64,000 nucleotides of DNA from Halolamina pelagica (GCF_900115675.1 NZ_FOXI01000005.1:186001-250000), one strand, 5' to 3'; positions 11,557-20,600 are shown, counted from the first letter of the stretch. Numbers and translations are program-made. Notes: generated from the sequence alone by a model not told the origin.

Positions 11557-12975
11557 CTAGATCGCGCGCTCGATGCTCGCGGCGACGCTGCGGGCTTTCT
11601 CCGCCAGCGTCTCCGGCACTTCGCCGGCCTCGACCGCCGCGTCGAGTTCGTCGTCGTCGACGCGCTCGACCGTTCCGTCGGGGTACTTGATCACGTCCAC
11701 GTGGAGGTCGACGTAGCGCACCGCGTCGGGGAACAGCTCCGCCGGCGTGCAGACGTTGACGTACGTCCCCTTGTGCTCGCCGTCCGCCGAGCGGTACGTC
11801 GTCGGGTACCACCAGCGCCCCTCGCGGAACTTCGTGTGGGCGATGTCGCCCGACTCCTTGAGCGTGTCCAGCGCGTCGTAGCTCCCGCCGCCGCTCAGTT
11901 CGCGTTCGACCGCGAGCGTCTCGCCGTCGCGATCGACGACCTCGGCCTCGCCGAGGACGATCCGGTGGCCGGCCGGCTTCCCGTGGTCGAGGCGGACGGT
12001 CTCGCCCTCGTGGGGGCCGAACTGGTCGGCGACGACCGGGAACGGGAACTCGTCGCCCAGGTCCCCACTGCAGAGCGCTTCCGCGAAGTCGACGCCCGCG
12101 CTGGCGGCGTCGGTGCCGGCCTTCGTCCGGTGGTGACCGGGCATCGTCGCCGTCACCTCGCGACGGACCTCGTCCAGCGCGAACCGCGACGCGCGGCCGA
12201 ACCAGACCCACGCGCCAGTCGTGGAGCTGGCCACCTCCCGGACCGGGTCGGGGTCGCCGGCGTCGTCGACGGCGTCCTCCAGCGCGCCGGCCCGCTCGCC
12301 CGCCCGCTCGAGCGCGTCCTCGAGCGTGGCCATCTCGGCGTCGCGGGCGTCGCGTGCCCACTCAAGCCCCCAGCCCTCCGGTGCCGACGCGGAGAGCAGG
12401 TCGGTGATCCCGGCGAGCTCGCGCCCGGCGGCGTCGTCGCGGCCGGCCACGCGGACCCCCTCGCGGCCGCGGGTGAGCGTCGCCAGTCCGGCCTCGACCT
12501 GCAGGCCGGTGTCGAGCATCGGTCGGTCATCGTCCCACGGCGCCGCGGCCTCGGTCACCTGTACGCGCACCGCGTCGCCCTCGTCGACGCGGCCGTCGAC
12601 GGCGCGGAACGGGAGGTAGCCCTCCGTCTCACCGAGGGCGACCGCGGCGCCGCTGCCGAGCGTCTCGGTCACGCGGCCGTCGAACACCGCGCCGACGGGA
12701 GCGGGGTCGTCCCAGGCGAGCGTGTCGAGACCGGTGTCAGCGAGCAGTTCACGGATCGAGGCCACGGCCTCCGGATCGCCGGCGACGCTGACGCCCTGTC
12801 GGTGCGGCCCCGTCTCGATCGCGGCGTCGTGGTCGTCCGCGGGGAGGTCGGCGTCGAATCGCCGCTGTATCGGCGGCGAGGCCTGTACGACACGGTGGCC
12901 GGCGTCGAGCAGCGTCCGCGTGAGCGCGGTGGCGTAGATCCCCCGGACCCGGACGCTCGACGTGGGGTCGGTCAT
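11557..12975 (-). CDS. FAU-1/AU-1-type RNA-binding protein with DUF402 domain
   Basis: A 472-residue protein. The N-terminal half carries an S1-like region (VGAVFDGRVTET, then GYLPFRAVDGRVDEGDAVRVQV). The middle is a helical region rich in Ala/Glu. The C-terminal part from about 330 is a DUF402 domain (GWWYP-like segment RWWYPTTYRS, then GTYVNVCTPAELFPDAVRYVDLHVDVIKY shortened here to its key Tyr/Asp/His positions). This is the arrangement of archaeal FAU-1 (RNA-binding protein AU-1), reported to bind AU-rich RNA and to act on rRNA precursors, with similarity to RNase E/G. The start ATG at 12975 is followed at once by conserved-looking sequence. Confidence 0.85.
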   Translation of the reverse strand: MTDPTSSVRVRGIYATALTRTLLDAGHRVVQASPPIQRRFDADLPADDHDAAIETGPHRQGVSVAGDPEAVASIRELLADTGLDTLAWDDPAPVGAVFDGRVTETLGSGAAVALGETEGYLPFRAVDGRVDEGDAVRVQVTEAAAPWDDDRPMLDTGLQVEAGLATLTRGREGVRVAGRDDAAGRELAGITDLLSASAPEGWGLEWARDARDAEMATLEDALERAGERAGALEDAVDDAGDPDPVREVASSTTGAWVWFGRASRFALDEVRREVTATMPGHHRTKAGTDAASAGVDFAEALCSGDLGDEFPFPVVADQFGPHEGETVRLDHGKPAGHRIVLGEAEVVDRDGETLAVERELSGGGSYDALDTLKESGDIAHTKFREGRWWYPTTYRSADGEHKGTYVNVCTPAELFPDAVRYVDLHVDVIKYPDGTVERVDDDELDAAVEAGEVPETLAEKARSVAASIERAI

Positions 12976-13103
12976 GGATCCGGGTTGGCTCGGGGGGAAC
13001 AGGTAGGTGACGGTTCGATCACGGCTGAACTGGCCGGCGACGCCGGGGTAGTCGGCAGAAAGTGTGGTCCGATAGAACCGCCGTCGGCGGCCGGCCGTCG
13101 CGA

Positions 13104-13460
13104 TCAGCTCAGCTTCTCGCGGGCGATGCCCACGCCCGTCGGCGTGACGACGATCTGATCGTCGCCCTTCTGGACGATGTCGCCGTCGACCTCCTGGGCG
13201 ACCTGCCGGAGCTCCTCGATGATGCGGTCGCTCTCGGTGTCGGTCGTCGAGTGACGGGTGATGTCCGCGACCACCATGTCGCCGTCGTAGACGGCGTCCT
13301 TGATGGCGATCACGTCCTGCTGGCCGCCGATCTCCGCGAAGTGAACGCTCATGCTCCCCGCGCTCCCCGGACTCTCGAAGTCCTCCTCGAGGTCCAGGGT
13401 GACGTAATCCTCGGTGTCGCGGTTGCCGCCCCCGCCGAGGATTTTGCTCATGATTCCCAT
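13104..13460 (-). CDS. sepF: Archaeal cell-division protein SepF
   Basis: A 118-residue SepF (DUF552) protein. The N-terminus MGIMSKILGGG is the short amphipathic membrane-targeting helix. An acidic linker follows (TEDYVTLDLEEDFES), then the SepF core with IKDAVYDGDMVVADI, a helix DRIIEELRQVAQEVDGDIV and the strand QIVVTPTGVGIAREKL. In haloarchaea SepF anchors FtsZ to the membrane at midcell, since these cells lack FtsA. I chose the upstream ATG at 13460 to retain the full amphipathic segment; an alternative ATG lies at 13451. The gene is single and divergent from the DUF1028 gene across a 121-bp spacer. Confidence 0.88.
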   Translation of the reverse strand: MGIMSKILGGGGNRDTEDYVTLDLEEDFESPGSAGSMSVHFAEIGGQQDVIAIKDAVYDGDMVVADITRHSTTDTESDRIIEELRQVAQEVDGDIVQKGDDQIVVTPTGVGIAREKLS

Positions 13461-13551
13461 GTCGGTTGCAACCCGGGCTGTCGCATTAGTTCTTGCGCCG
13501 GCGGGACGACGGCACGTCGATCGCCCCCCCGTATTCGCCGGGAGAGGACCA

Positions 13552-13559
13552 CTTTTCCC
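13552..13559 (+). promoter_or_regulatory. Box A-like CTTTTCCC element
   Basis: CTTTTCCC is centred 27 nt before the ATG at 13582, the spacing seen for other leaderless starts in this window. Confidence 0.4.
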
Positions 13560-13581
13560 CGCGCCGACCCCAGCGACGCCC

Positions 13582-14301
13582 ATGACGTTCAGCATCTGCG
13601 TCCGCGAGGAGTACCAGGACGAGGACGGCAACGACCAACTGCGGTTCGGCGTCGCGGTCACCACGCGGCTGCCGGCGGTCGGGACGCTCTGTCCGTTCGC
13701 CTCCGAGAACGGCGCGGTGGCGACCCAGAGCCTCGTCAACGTCGAACTCGGCGAGCGGGGGATCGAGTACGTCGACGACGGGCTCGCGGTCGACGACGCG
13801 CTCCAGTCGCTGTTGAACGCGGATGAGGGGGCGGCGAACCGCCAGCTCCACGGGATCGACGCCGACGGGACGTTCACGTTCTCCGGCGAGGAGTGCAAGG
13901 ACTGGTACGGCCACGTCGAGGGCGAGAACTACACCGTCGCGGGCAACCTCCTCACCGGCGAGGCGGTGATCGAGAACGTCGCCGAGACGTACGAGGACTC
14001 CGGCCGGGACGCCCCGCTCGCCCAGCGCCTCATCGACGCGCTCGGCGCCGGCTACGCCGAGGGCGGCGACAAGCGCGAGGAGCTCCACGTCCAGAGCGCC
14101 GCGCTGAAGGTGCGGACCACCGAGGACGAGGAGCACGCGCCGTACTACAACGACCTGCGCGTCGACGCCACCGAGACGCCGATCCAGGACCTGCGGGAGA
14201 CGTACCGCCTCGCCGGCGACGGGTTCGCGGAGGCGATGGAGCGCTATCAGGACGCCATGGAGGAAGACGACCTCGAGGCGGCCGACGAGGATACGGAGTA
14301 G
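13582..14301 (+). CDS. DUF1028 domain protein (Ntn-hydrolase-like)
   Basis: A 239-residue protein with the DUF1028 fold. It has an FSICVREEY opening, FGVAVTTRLPAVGTLCPF, and VATQSLVNVELGERGIEY, all typical of the family, which is placed in the Ntn-hydrolase superfamily. The usual family pattern GVAVAS..paVG...p is seen as GVAVTTRLPAVG. Biochemical role is not established. A peptidase or amidase activity is only a fold-based guess. The C-terminal tail of about 15 residues is purely acidic. It precedes the M32 carboxypeptidase on the same strand by 57 nt, which could hint at peptide metabolism. Confidence 0.85.
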   Translation: MTFSICVREEYQDEDGNDQLRFGVAVTTRLPAVGTLCPFASENGAVATQSLVNVELGERGIEYVDDGLAVDDALQSLLNADEGAANRQLHGIDADGTFTFSGEECKDWYGHVEGENYTVAGNLLTGEAVIENVAETYEDSGRDAPLAQRLIDALGAGYAEGGDKREELHVQSAALKVRTTEDEEHAPYYNDLRVDATETPIQDLRETYRLAGDGFAEAMERYQDAMEEDDLEAADEDTE

Positions 14302-14358
14302 CGGCCCACGGGCTGCCGGGGCCCGGGGATTGATAGGCTCGCAGGCTGATTACGGGCT

Positions 14359-15879
14359 GTGTCAATCGAAGAACCTCCCGCGGACGCCCCCGACGCGTAC
14401 CGCGACCTCATCGAGCAGAACCGGCGGATCTCCTACCTCAACGACGCGAGCGGCGTGCTGGGGTGGGACCAGCAGGTCACCATGCCCGAGGGCGGCGCGT
14501 CCGCCCGCTCGAAGCAGCTCTCGGCGCTCTCGGCGGTCACCCACGACCTGATGACCGCCGACGAGTTCGAGGCGGCCCTCGTCGCGAGCGAGGACGTCGC
14601 CGACGACCTCGACTGGCGCCAGCAGGCCGCCGTCCGCGAGATCCGGCGCAGCTACGACCGGACCGCCGACGTGCCGGGCGACCTCGTCGAGGAGCTCTCG
14701 GAGGTCCAGAGCGACAACCAGCAGATCTGGCAGGAGGCCAAAGCGAACGACGACTTCGAACTGTTCGCGCCGCGGCTGGAGAAACTCCGCGATCTCTCCA
14801 TCGACCGCGCCGACCACATCAACCCGGACCAGGCGCCCTACGAGGTGCTCTACGAGGACGGGCTCCCGTACATCTCCCGCGAGCGGACGAACGAGATCTT
14901 CGATCGGTTGAAGGCGGAACTGGTTCCGCTGATCGAGGAGATCAAGGCGCACGGCGACGACCTCGCGACGCCCTACGAGGGCCAGGAGTACCCCGAGGAG
15001 GACCAGCGCGCGCTCTCGGAGGCCGCCCTCGACGCCATCGGCTACGACCGCGACCACGGGCGACTGGACATCTCCGCCCACCCGTTCACCTCGGGCACGC
15101 AGTTCGACGCCCGCGTGACGACACGGTACAAGCCCGAGAACCCGATGGACGCGCTGACTGCGACCATCCACGAGTACGGGCACGCGAGCTACATGCTCGG
15201 GCTCCCGAAGGAGAACTACGGCACGCCGCTGGGCCAGTCGCTCTCCTCGGGCGTCCACGAGTCCCAGAGCCGCTTCTGGGAGAACCACGTCGGCCGCACC
15301 AAGCCGTTCTGGGAGTTCTTCCTCCCGAAGGTCAAGGAGCACCTCGACGGCGTCGACGACCTCACGGTGCAGGAGGCCTACGAGGCGGTCAACCGCATCT
15401 ACCCGAACAACCTCATCCGTGTGGAGGCGGACGAGCTCACCTACCACCTGCACATCATCCTCCGGTGTGAGATCGATAGCGCGTTCGTCGCCGGCGAGAT
15501 CGACGTCGACGAGATTCCCGAGCTGTGGAACGAGAAGATGGAGGAGTACCTCGGCGTCACGCCCGACGGCGTCGGCGAGGGCTGCCTGCAGGACATCCAC
15601 TGGTCCTCCCGGTTCGCGGGGTTCCAGGGCTACACGATCGGCAGCGTGCTCGCGGCCCAGCTCGACGCCGCGATGCGCGACGACATCTCCGACGTGGACG
15701 GCAAGATCCGCAACGGCAACTTCGAGCCGATGCGCGAGTGGATGAACGAGAACGTCCACAGCCACGGTCGCGCGTACAAGTCCGACGACCTGATCGAGGA
15801 GGCGACCGGCGAGCCGCTGACCGCCGACTACTTCCTCGACTACGTGAACGAGAAGTTCACCGACCTGTACGGGCTGTAA
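14359..15879 (+). CDS. Carboxypeptidase M32 (carboxypeptidase Taq family)
   Basis: A 506-residue metallocarboxypeptidase of family M32. Diagnostic motifs are HPFT at 241-244, the zinc-binding HEYGH at 271-275, and GVHESQSRFWEN a little further on, which supplies the third zinc ligand Glu. The C-terminal FQGYTIGSVLAAQ and HGRAYKSDDLIEEATG segments are also family hallmarks. It removes C-terminal residues from peptides in the cytoplasm. The length is normal for the family (about 500). The start is GTG at 14359. The sequence then runs straight into the conserved N-terminal helices (ISYLNDASGVLGWDQ). Confidence 0.95.
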   Translation: MSIEEPPADAPDAYRDLIEQNRRISYLNDASGVLGWDQQVTMPEGGASARSKQLSALSAVTHDLMTADEFEAALVASEDVADDLDWRQQAAVREIRRSYDRTADVPGDLVEELSEVQSDNQQIWQEAKANDDFELFAPRLEKLRDLSIDRADHINPDQAPYEVLYEDGLPYISRERTNEIFDRLKAELVPLIEEIKAHGDDLATPYEGQEYPEEDQRALSEAALDAIGYDRDHGRLDISAHPFTSGTQFDARVTTRYKPENPMDALTATIHEYGHASYMLGLPKENYGTPLGQSLSSGVHESQSRFWENHVGRTKPFWEFFLPKVKEHLDGVDDLTVQEAYEAVNRIYPNNLIRVEADELTYHLHIILRCEIDSAFVAGEIDVDEIPELWNEKMEEYLGVTPDGVGEGCLQDIHWSSRFAGFQGYTIGSVLAAQLDAAMRDDISDVDGKIRNGNFEPMREWMNENVHSHGRAYKSDDLIEEATGEPLTADYFLDYVNEKFTDLYGL

Positions 15880-16190
15880 GTCGGCTACGAATCGGTTCTC
15901 GGTGTTTTCGTTCGGTTCGTTTCGGTGAGCGTTGGCGGTCTCTGAGGTCGATACTCGAACGGCGACCGCAACGGCATCCCGTTCGTTGGCAACTTGTGAC
16001 CGCACCGCCCCGCACCGCGGCCACAGCCTCCCCAGCCGACTCGTTCGCTATCGCTCACTCGTCCCTCGCGCGCTCGTTCGCGCCGACGCGCTCCGGTCGC
16101 GCGCCACTCCGGCTGGTCTGCGGTTGCGGTGGACGCCTCGCGAGCGCCAGCGGTCGGCGCCCGCGGGGGGAGGGGTGGGGACTGGAAACC

Positions 16191-16213
16191 GCGCCGGGCC
16201 TCGTGCCCGGCGC
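16191..16213 (+). repeat. Perfect inverted repeat, 9-bp arms, 5-nt loop
   Basis: Arms GCGCCGGGC and GCCCGGCGC separated by CTCGT. It would form a very stable hairpin in RNA or extruded DNA. No T-run follows, so it is not a typical terminator. Confidence 0.7.
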
Positions 16214-16257
16214 ATTGCGGTCCCGGAGTCCAAGCATCGAGGTGCTGCCGCTGTCAC

Positions 16258-16270
16258 GGTTCCGGGAACC
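16258..16270 (+). repeat. Short perfect dyad GGTTCC-G-GGAACC
   Basis: Two 6-bp arms around a single G, 67 bases before the DUF5788 start. Could be a protein-binding site or chance in GC-rich sequence. Confidence 0.4.
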
Positions 16271-16336
16271 CGCCCTGACCACCGAAAACGAATAACGGGC
16301 GAAGGAGCAAAGAGCCGCCCCGCCCAACCTCCCCCC

Positions 16337-16780
16337 GTGAAGGAGTACGAGCGCAAGCAACTGCTCGAACGGGTCGGCCGCGAGGCCGCCACCATCGGCG
16401 CCGACATCCCCCGGGAGATCGAGGTCCAGGGCGAGACACTCGAACTCCAGCAGTTCGTCTTCGAGATCAAGCGCCGGGACACGGTGCCGGCCGACCAGCG
16501 CGAGCGCGTCGACGAGGCCAAACGCAACCTCCGGCGGGAGCGCAACGAACGGCTCGAACTGATCGAGGACGGCGTGGTCAGCTACGAGCGGGGGGAGGAA
16601 CTCGCCAACAGCGTCATCGGCATCGACCGCGCGCTCGACGCGCTCGAACAGCTCGAACCCGCCGACATCGAGAGCGAGGCCGCCAGACAGGAGGCCGCCG
16701 ACCAGAAGCGCTGGATGAACTTCCTCCAGCAGGCGCTCGGTCACGATGACGACGGCAGCCCGCGACGCGGGTCGCTCTGA
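16337..16780 (+). CDS. DUF5788-type charged helical protein
   Basis: A 147-residue, strongly charged and mostly helical protein that begins KEYERKQLLERVGRE and has FVFEIKRRDTVP, a coiled-coil-like Arg/Glu region (residues about 55-85) and KRWMNFLQQALG. It matches my memory of the haloarchaeal DUF5788 family, of unknown function. The start is GTG at 16337. No ATG fits, and upstream sequence is non-coding spacer. It is 55 nt before polX on the same strand and may share its transcript. Confidence 0.8.
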   Translation: MKEYERKQLLERVGREAATIGADIPREIEVQGETLELQQFVFEIKRRDTVPADQRERVDEAKRNLRRERNERLELIEDGVVSYERGEELANSVIGIDRALDALEQLEPADIESEAARQEAADQKRWMNFLQQALGHDDDGSPRRGSL

Positions 16781-16835
16781 CCGACGCCGACGACCGCGCG
16801 ACGCAACCGATCGACACTACACCGAGAGCCACCAC

Positions 16836-18602
16836 ATGCCCACGAACGACGAACTCGCGACCCTGCTCGAAGAGATGGCCGACCTGCTGGACGCCGAGGA
16901 CGTGGAGTACAAGCCCACGGCCTACCGGCGCGCGGCGGAGAACGTCCGGGAGCACGCAGAACCGGTCGAGGAACTCGCCGCCGAGGGCGAGGACGCCGTC
17001 GCGGAGATCGACCGCGTCGGCGACGCCATCGCGGCGAAGCTGGTGGAGTACGTCGAGACCGGCGAGATCGAGGAGCTCGAGGAGCTCCGCGAGGAGCTCC
17101 CGGTCGACATGGCCGCGCTCACGAGCGTCGAGGGGGTCGGTCCCAAAACCGTCGGCACGCTCTACGAGGCACTCGGGATCACCGACCTCGACGAACTCGA
17201 AGCCGCGGCCCGGAACGGGGAGATCCGGGAGGTCAAGGGGTTCGGCCCCAAGACCGAGCAGAACATCCTCGGCGGCATCGACTTCGCCCGACAGGCCCAC
17301 CAGCGCACGCTCCTGGGCAAGGGGCGCCCGCTGGGCGAGGCCGCGCGGGAGTTCCTCGTGGGGATCGAGGCCGTCGAGGAGGCCGAACTCGCCGGCTCGA
17401 ACCGGCGCTGGAAGGAGACGATCGGCGACGTGGACGTGCTGGCGGCCAGTACGGACGGCGAGGCGGTCGTCGACGCCTTCCTCGACTGGGAGAACTCCAC
17501 CGAGACCATCGAGTCCGGGCCCACCAAAGCCAGCCTCCGGACCGGCGACGGCGTCCGGGTCGACCTCCGGGTGGTCGACCCCTCGGAGTTCGGCGCGGCG
17601 CTGCAGTACTTCACCGGCAGCCGCGACCACAACATCCACCTGCGCAACGTCGCCATCGACCGCGACCTGAAGCTGAACGAGTACGGCTGTTTCGACGTGT
17701 CCGGGGTCGACGACCCCGACGGAAGCCAGCGCGTCGGCGATCGCGTCGCGGGCGAGACGGAGGAAGGGATGTACGGCGCGCTGGACCTGCCGCCGATCCC
17801 GCCGGAGCTCCGGGAGAACACCGGCGAGATCGAGGCCGCCCGCGACGGCGCCCTCCCCGACCTCGTCGCGGAGGACGAGATCCGGGGCGACCTCCACGCC
17901 CACACCGACTGGTCCGACGGCGACGCGACCGTCGAGGAGATGGCGCTGGGTGCCGCGGAGTTCGGGCACGACTACCTCGCGATCACCGACCACGCCGAGG
18001 GGCCGGGGGTGTTCGGGAACATGGGGCTCGCCCCCGAGGAGATCCGCGAACAGGCTGACGCCATCGACGGCGCCCGCGACGCGCTCGCCGAGGCGGGCCA
18101 CGACCTCGAACTGCTCCACGGCGTCGAGACCAACGTCGACGCCGACGGCGGGCTCTCGACCCCCGACGACCTGCTCGCGGAGCTGGACGTCGTGATCGCC
18201 TCGCCCCACGCGGCGCTGGACCAGGACCGCGGGCCGGCGACCGACCGCCTCGTCGCCGCGATCGAGCACCCCCGGACGGACGTCCTCGGCCACCCGACCG
18301 GCCGCATGATCAACGAACGAGCGGGGCTCTCCCCCGAGTTCGACCGGCTCGCCGAGGCCGCAGCCGAGAACGGGACGGCGCTGGAGATCAACGCCAACCC
18401 GCAGCGCTTGGACCTGCGGGACTCGGCGGTCCGGGTGGCCGTCGAGGCCGGCGCCGTCGTCGCGATCGGGACCGACGCCCACCGGCCGGGGGCGTTCGCC
18501 GAGAGCCGGTACGGCGTCCACACCGCACGCCGGGGCTGGGCCGAGACCGACGACGTGCTCACCACCCGCGACGTCGACGGGGTCCGGGCGTTCCTCGACT
18601 GA
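16836..18602 (+). CDS. polX: DNA polymerase X with PHP domain (PolX)
   Basis: A 588-residue bacterial/archaeal PolX. Residues 1-90 form the 8-kDa-like lyase domain. HhH motifs (SVEGVGPKT at 98-105 and EVKGFGPKT at 132-140) follow, then the polymerase palm with GS-x10-DVD (Asp198 and Asp200) and Asp243 as third metal ligand, and a C-terminal PHP domain from about 348 with DLHAHTDWSDG (His354, His356), ITDHAEG, GVETNVD and IGTDAH. PHP gives 3'-5' exonuclease activity. It serves gap filling in base-excision repair. The start ATG at 16836 gives the normal family N-terminus. The stop is 2 nt before the Mut7-C gene. Confidence 0.95.
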   Translation: MPTNDELATLLEEMADLLDAEDVEYKPTAYRRAAENVREHAEPVEELAAEGEDAVAEIDRVGDAIAAKLVEYVETGEIEELEELREELPVDMAALTSVEGVGPKTVGTLYEALGITDLDELEAAARNGEIREVKGFGPKTEQNILGGIDFARQAHQRTLLGKGRPLGEAAREFLVGIEAVEEAELAGSNRRWKETIGDVDVLAASTDGEAVVDAFLDWENSTETIESGPTKASLRTGDGVRVDLRVVDPSEFGAALQYFTGSRDHNIHLRNVAIDRDLKLNEYGCFDVSGVDDPDGSQRVGDRVAGETEEGMYGALDLPPIPPELRENTGEIEAARDGALPDLVAEDEIRGDLHAHTDWSDGDATVEEMALGAAEFGHDYLAITDHAEGPGVFGNMGLAPEEIREQADAIDGARDALAEAGHDLELLHGVETNVDADGGLSTPDDLLAELDVVIASPHAALDQDRGPATDRLVAAIEHPRTDVLGHPTGRMINERAGLSPEFDRLAEAAAENGTALEINANPQRLDLRDSAVRVAVEAGAVVAIGTDAHRPGAFAESRYGVHTARRGWAETDDVLTTRDVDGVRAFLD

Positions 18603-18604
18603 CC

Positions 18605-19063
18605 GTGAGCGACGGTGGGCGGTCCGAGCGCCGGTTCCTGCTCGACGTGATGCTCGGGAAACTCGCGACGTTCCTGCGGATGTGTGGCCACGACACCGCC
18701 TACGCGCTGGACCGGGGCATCGAAGCCGACGAGCGGATCCTCCGGCTCGCGACGGCGGAGAACCGAACGCTGCTCACTCGCGACGAGCAGCTGGCCGCGC
18801 AGGCCGACGACGCGATCCTGCTCACCGAGCGCGACGTCGAGGACCAGCTCCGGGAGCTGCGGGCGGCGGGTGTCGACCTCTCGCTGCCCGCGCGACCGCG
18901 CCGCTGTAGCAACTGTAACGGCGAGCTCGCACCCGCCGACGCCGACGAGGCGCCGGCGTACGTGCCCGACGACACCGAAACCTACCGCTGTCGGGACTGT
19001 GGGCAGTGGTTCTGGAGGGGATCACACTGGGCCGACGTTCGCGAGACGCTCGCGGCGCTGTGA
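18605..19063 (+). CDS. Mut7-C RNase domain protein
   Basis: A 152-residue protein of the Mut7-C (DUF82) family. The N-terminal PIN-like part has FLLDVMLGKLATFLRMCGHDT and the acidic positions of a nuclease (Asp in LLD, TRDEQL, TERDVE). The C-terminal zinc ribbon has CSNC and CRDC pairs. Predicted RNase, with substrate unknown. The start is GTG at 18605, only 2 nt after the polX stop, so the two genes are almost surely co-translated. It converges with the next gene with 1 nt between the stops. Confidence 0.88.
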   Translation: MSDGGRSERRFLLDVMLGKLATFLRMCGHDTAYALDRGIEADERILRLATAENRTLLTRDEQLAAQADDAILLTERDVEDQLRELRAAGVDLSLPARPRRCSNCNGELAPADADEAPAYVPDDTETYRCRDCGQWFWRGSHWADVRETLAAL

Positions 19064-19064
19064 G

Positions 19065-20177
19065 CTACTGCCGGGGGGTGTAGTCGTCGCAGGCGTCCAT
19101 GTCGTCCATGAGGTCCTCGTGGAACCCGCAGTAGGGCTGCATCCCTCGCTCGGTCTGGACGTACTCGAAGTGACGGCAGGAGCCGCAGTAGCTGTCCCGG
19201 TCCGGCCCGCTCTCGGCGCGGTCGGGGCTGGCGCCGGTCGGCGTCCAGTCGTCGTCGCGTCGGGGCGAGTTCCCCGAACCCACGTCGCTCACATCGCCGG
19301 CGGAACCGCCGGCCGCCGGGTTGGACGGCCCCGTCGAGCGGCCGGCGGCCGACTCGCGGTTCTCGCGCCGTGGCGGCTTGGAGCCGACGGACTCGGTACT
19401 GCCGTCCGTGCCGGCGGGGTTCGAACTCCCGTTCGACGTCGACGCCCCGTTCGAGGGGGTACTTGGGCCGGCGTCCACGATCTCCGACTCGTCCACGAAC
19501 GCGCCGCTGCCACCCAGATCGTCGATCGCGTTCGTCGACGCGCCGCCGTCGCTCGCCACGCTGCTGTTCCCGCCGCCGGCGCCCGGTCGGTCGGGCGCTT
19601 CGACATCGGGGGTGTCGCCGAGGACGCCCATGCTGCTCGAGAACTTCGGGAGCTCCGAGGTCGGGACCTCGATCACCTTCGTCTCGCCCTGGGTCGTCAC
19701 CTCGACGTGGGCGGTGCCGCCGGGGCTGTTCCGGGACTCGAAGTTGACGATCCCGGTGAATAGACACCACAGCGTGGTGATGATACCCGCCGCGTAGAGC
19801 AGTGCGACCGGGAGCGTCAGGAGCGTCCGGCCGTTGAGACAGTTGGTGCCGACCCACTGGCAGGGGTAGGCGTGGGCGAACAGCGCGACCCCGAGGATCG
19901 AGAGCGCGGCGCCGATCACGGCCGCGGCCCGGGTCCGCCGGCCGGAGGGGAGGACGGCGAAGATCCCCAGGATCGCCGCCGGGACGCCGAGCCCGGCGAG
20001 GATGCCCGCCCACTCCCAGGAGGCCGTCAGCGAGTCGAACGGGGTGATCGCCCCCACGATCACGCCGGCTATCGCGAGCAGGCCGCCGACCGCGAACAGG
20101 CCCAGCCCCGCGTACAGTCGCCGGAGGCTGGTCTGGAACTCCGCGTCGGGCTTGTACACCTCCGAGAGACTGGTCAT
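19065..20177 (-). CDS. Four-TM membrane protein with Cys-rich cytoplasmic tail (DUF7139-type)
   Basis: A 370-residue protein. Residues about 18-150 hold four hydrophobic segments (LGLFAVGGLLAIAGVIVGA, AGILAGLGVPAAILGIFAV, AAVIGAALSILGVALFA, LLTLPVALLYAAGIITTL). A short strand domain with ETKVIEVPTSEL follows, then about 130 residues of Ser/Gly/Asn/Pro low complexity. The last 45 residues have six Cys and two His (YCGSCRHFEYV, PYCGFHEDLMDDMDACDDY), suggesting a metal or Fe-S site. I recall the membrane part as DUF7139 in haloarchaea. Function unknown. The start at 20177 fits the membrane domain; upstream residues look non-coding. Confidence 0.82.
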   Translation of the reverse strand: MTSLSEVYKPDAEFQTSLRRLYAGLGLFAVGGLLAIAGVIVGAITPFDSLTASWEWAGILAGLGVPAAILGIFAVLPSGRRTRAAAVIGAALSILGVALFAHAYPCQWVGTNCLNGRTLLTLPVALLYAAGIITTLWCLFTGIVNFESRNSPGGTAHVEVTTQGETKVIEVPTSELPKFSSSMGVLGDTPDVEAPDRPGAGGGNSSVASDGGASTNAIDDLGGSGAFVDESEIVDAGPSTPSNGASTSNGSSNPAGTDGSTESVGSKPPRRENRESAAGRSTGPSNPAAGGSAGDVSDVGSGNSPRRDDDWTPTGASPDRAESGPDRDSYCGSCRHFEYVQTERGMQPYCGFHEDLMDDMDACDDYTPRQ

Positions 20178-20303
20178 GTTCGGTGCATCAGGCCCCACGG
20201 ACAAAAAGCCGTACGTCATACACATATCGGTAAAAAGACAGTTACGGCCTCGCCCGTCGATGCCATCGAAAGCGTTACCGTCCGGACGGGCGATGTGCCG
20301 GAC

Positions 20304-20594
20304 ATGAGCGAAGAAGAGACCGAAGCGGAGGCCGAGGAGCCGGCGGTCGAACTCGGTGCGGGGAGCCCCGTCGAGGGCGCGCCGCTTGCCCGCGTCGCCG
20401 CACGACTCACCTGGCCCCAGGAGCGCAGTCGCATCGTCGAGAAGGAGGGTGACGCGACCGTCCGGACCCCTGAGGGCCCGCGCAGCCTCGAGGACGTACT
20501 GGCGGAGACGGACACCACCTACTTCGACACCCGGCAGTCGTTCGTCGAGGCCGTCGAGTCGGTCGTGGGCCGCGGCCCCGTCCAGACCGAGTAG
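20304..20594 (+). CDS. DUF5789-type small protein
   Basis: A 96-residue acidic protein. The core after residue 25 (LARVAARLTWPQERSRIV, then TVRTPEGPRSLEDVLAETD and TYFDTRQSFVEAVE) matches the haloarchaeal family I know as DUF5789, which is of unknown function. The first 25 residues are mostly Glu. It is divergent from the membrane-protein gene and converges with nreA, the stops 6 nt apart. Confidence 0.82.
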   Translation: MSEEETEAEAEEPAVELGAGSPVEGAPLARVAARLTWPQERSRIVEKEGDATVRTPEGPRSLEDVLAETDTTYFDTRQSFVEAVESVVGRGPVQTE

Positions 20595-20600
20595 CGCGGC

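Larger units (their letters stand above)
15880..16336 (+). other. 457-bp gene-free spacer with strong hairpins
   Basis: No convincing coding frame. The first 60 bases are T/G-rich (repeated TTTTCGTTCGG and TTCGTTTCGG), possibly a termination zone for the M32 gene. About 16010-16140 is rich in CTCGTTCGC, CGCTCACTCG and CGCGCGCTCG runs, which I recall from repeated spacers in other haloarchaea. Then come a 9-bp-arm hairpin at 16191-16213 and a 6-bp dyad at 16258-16270. A box-like ATAACGG stretch lies near 16292. Confidence 0.5.
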
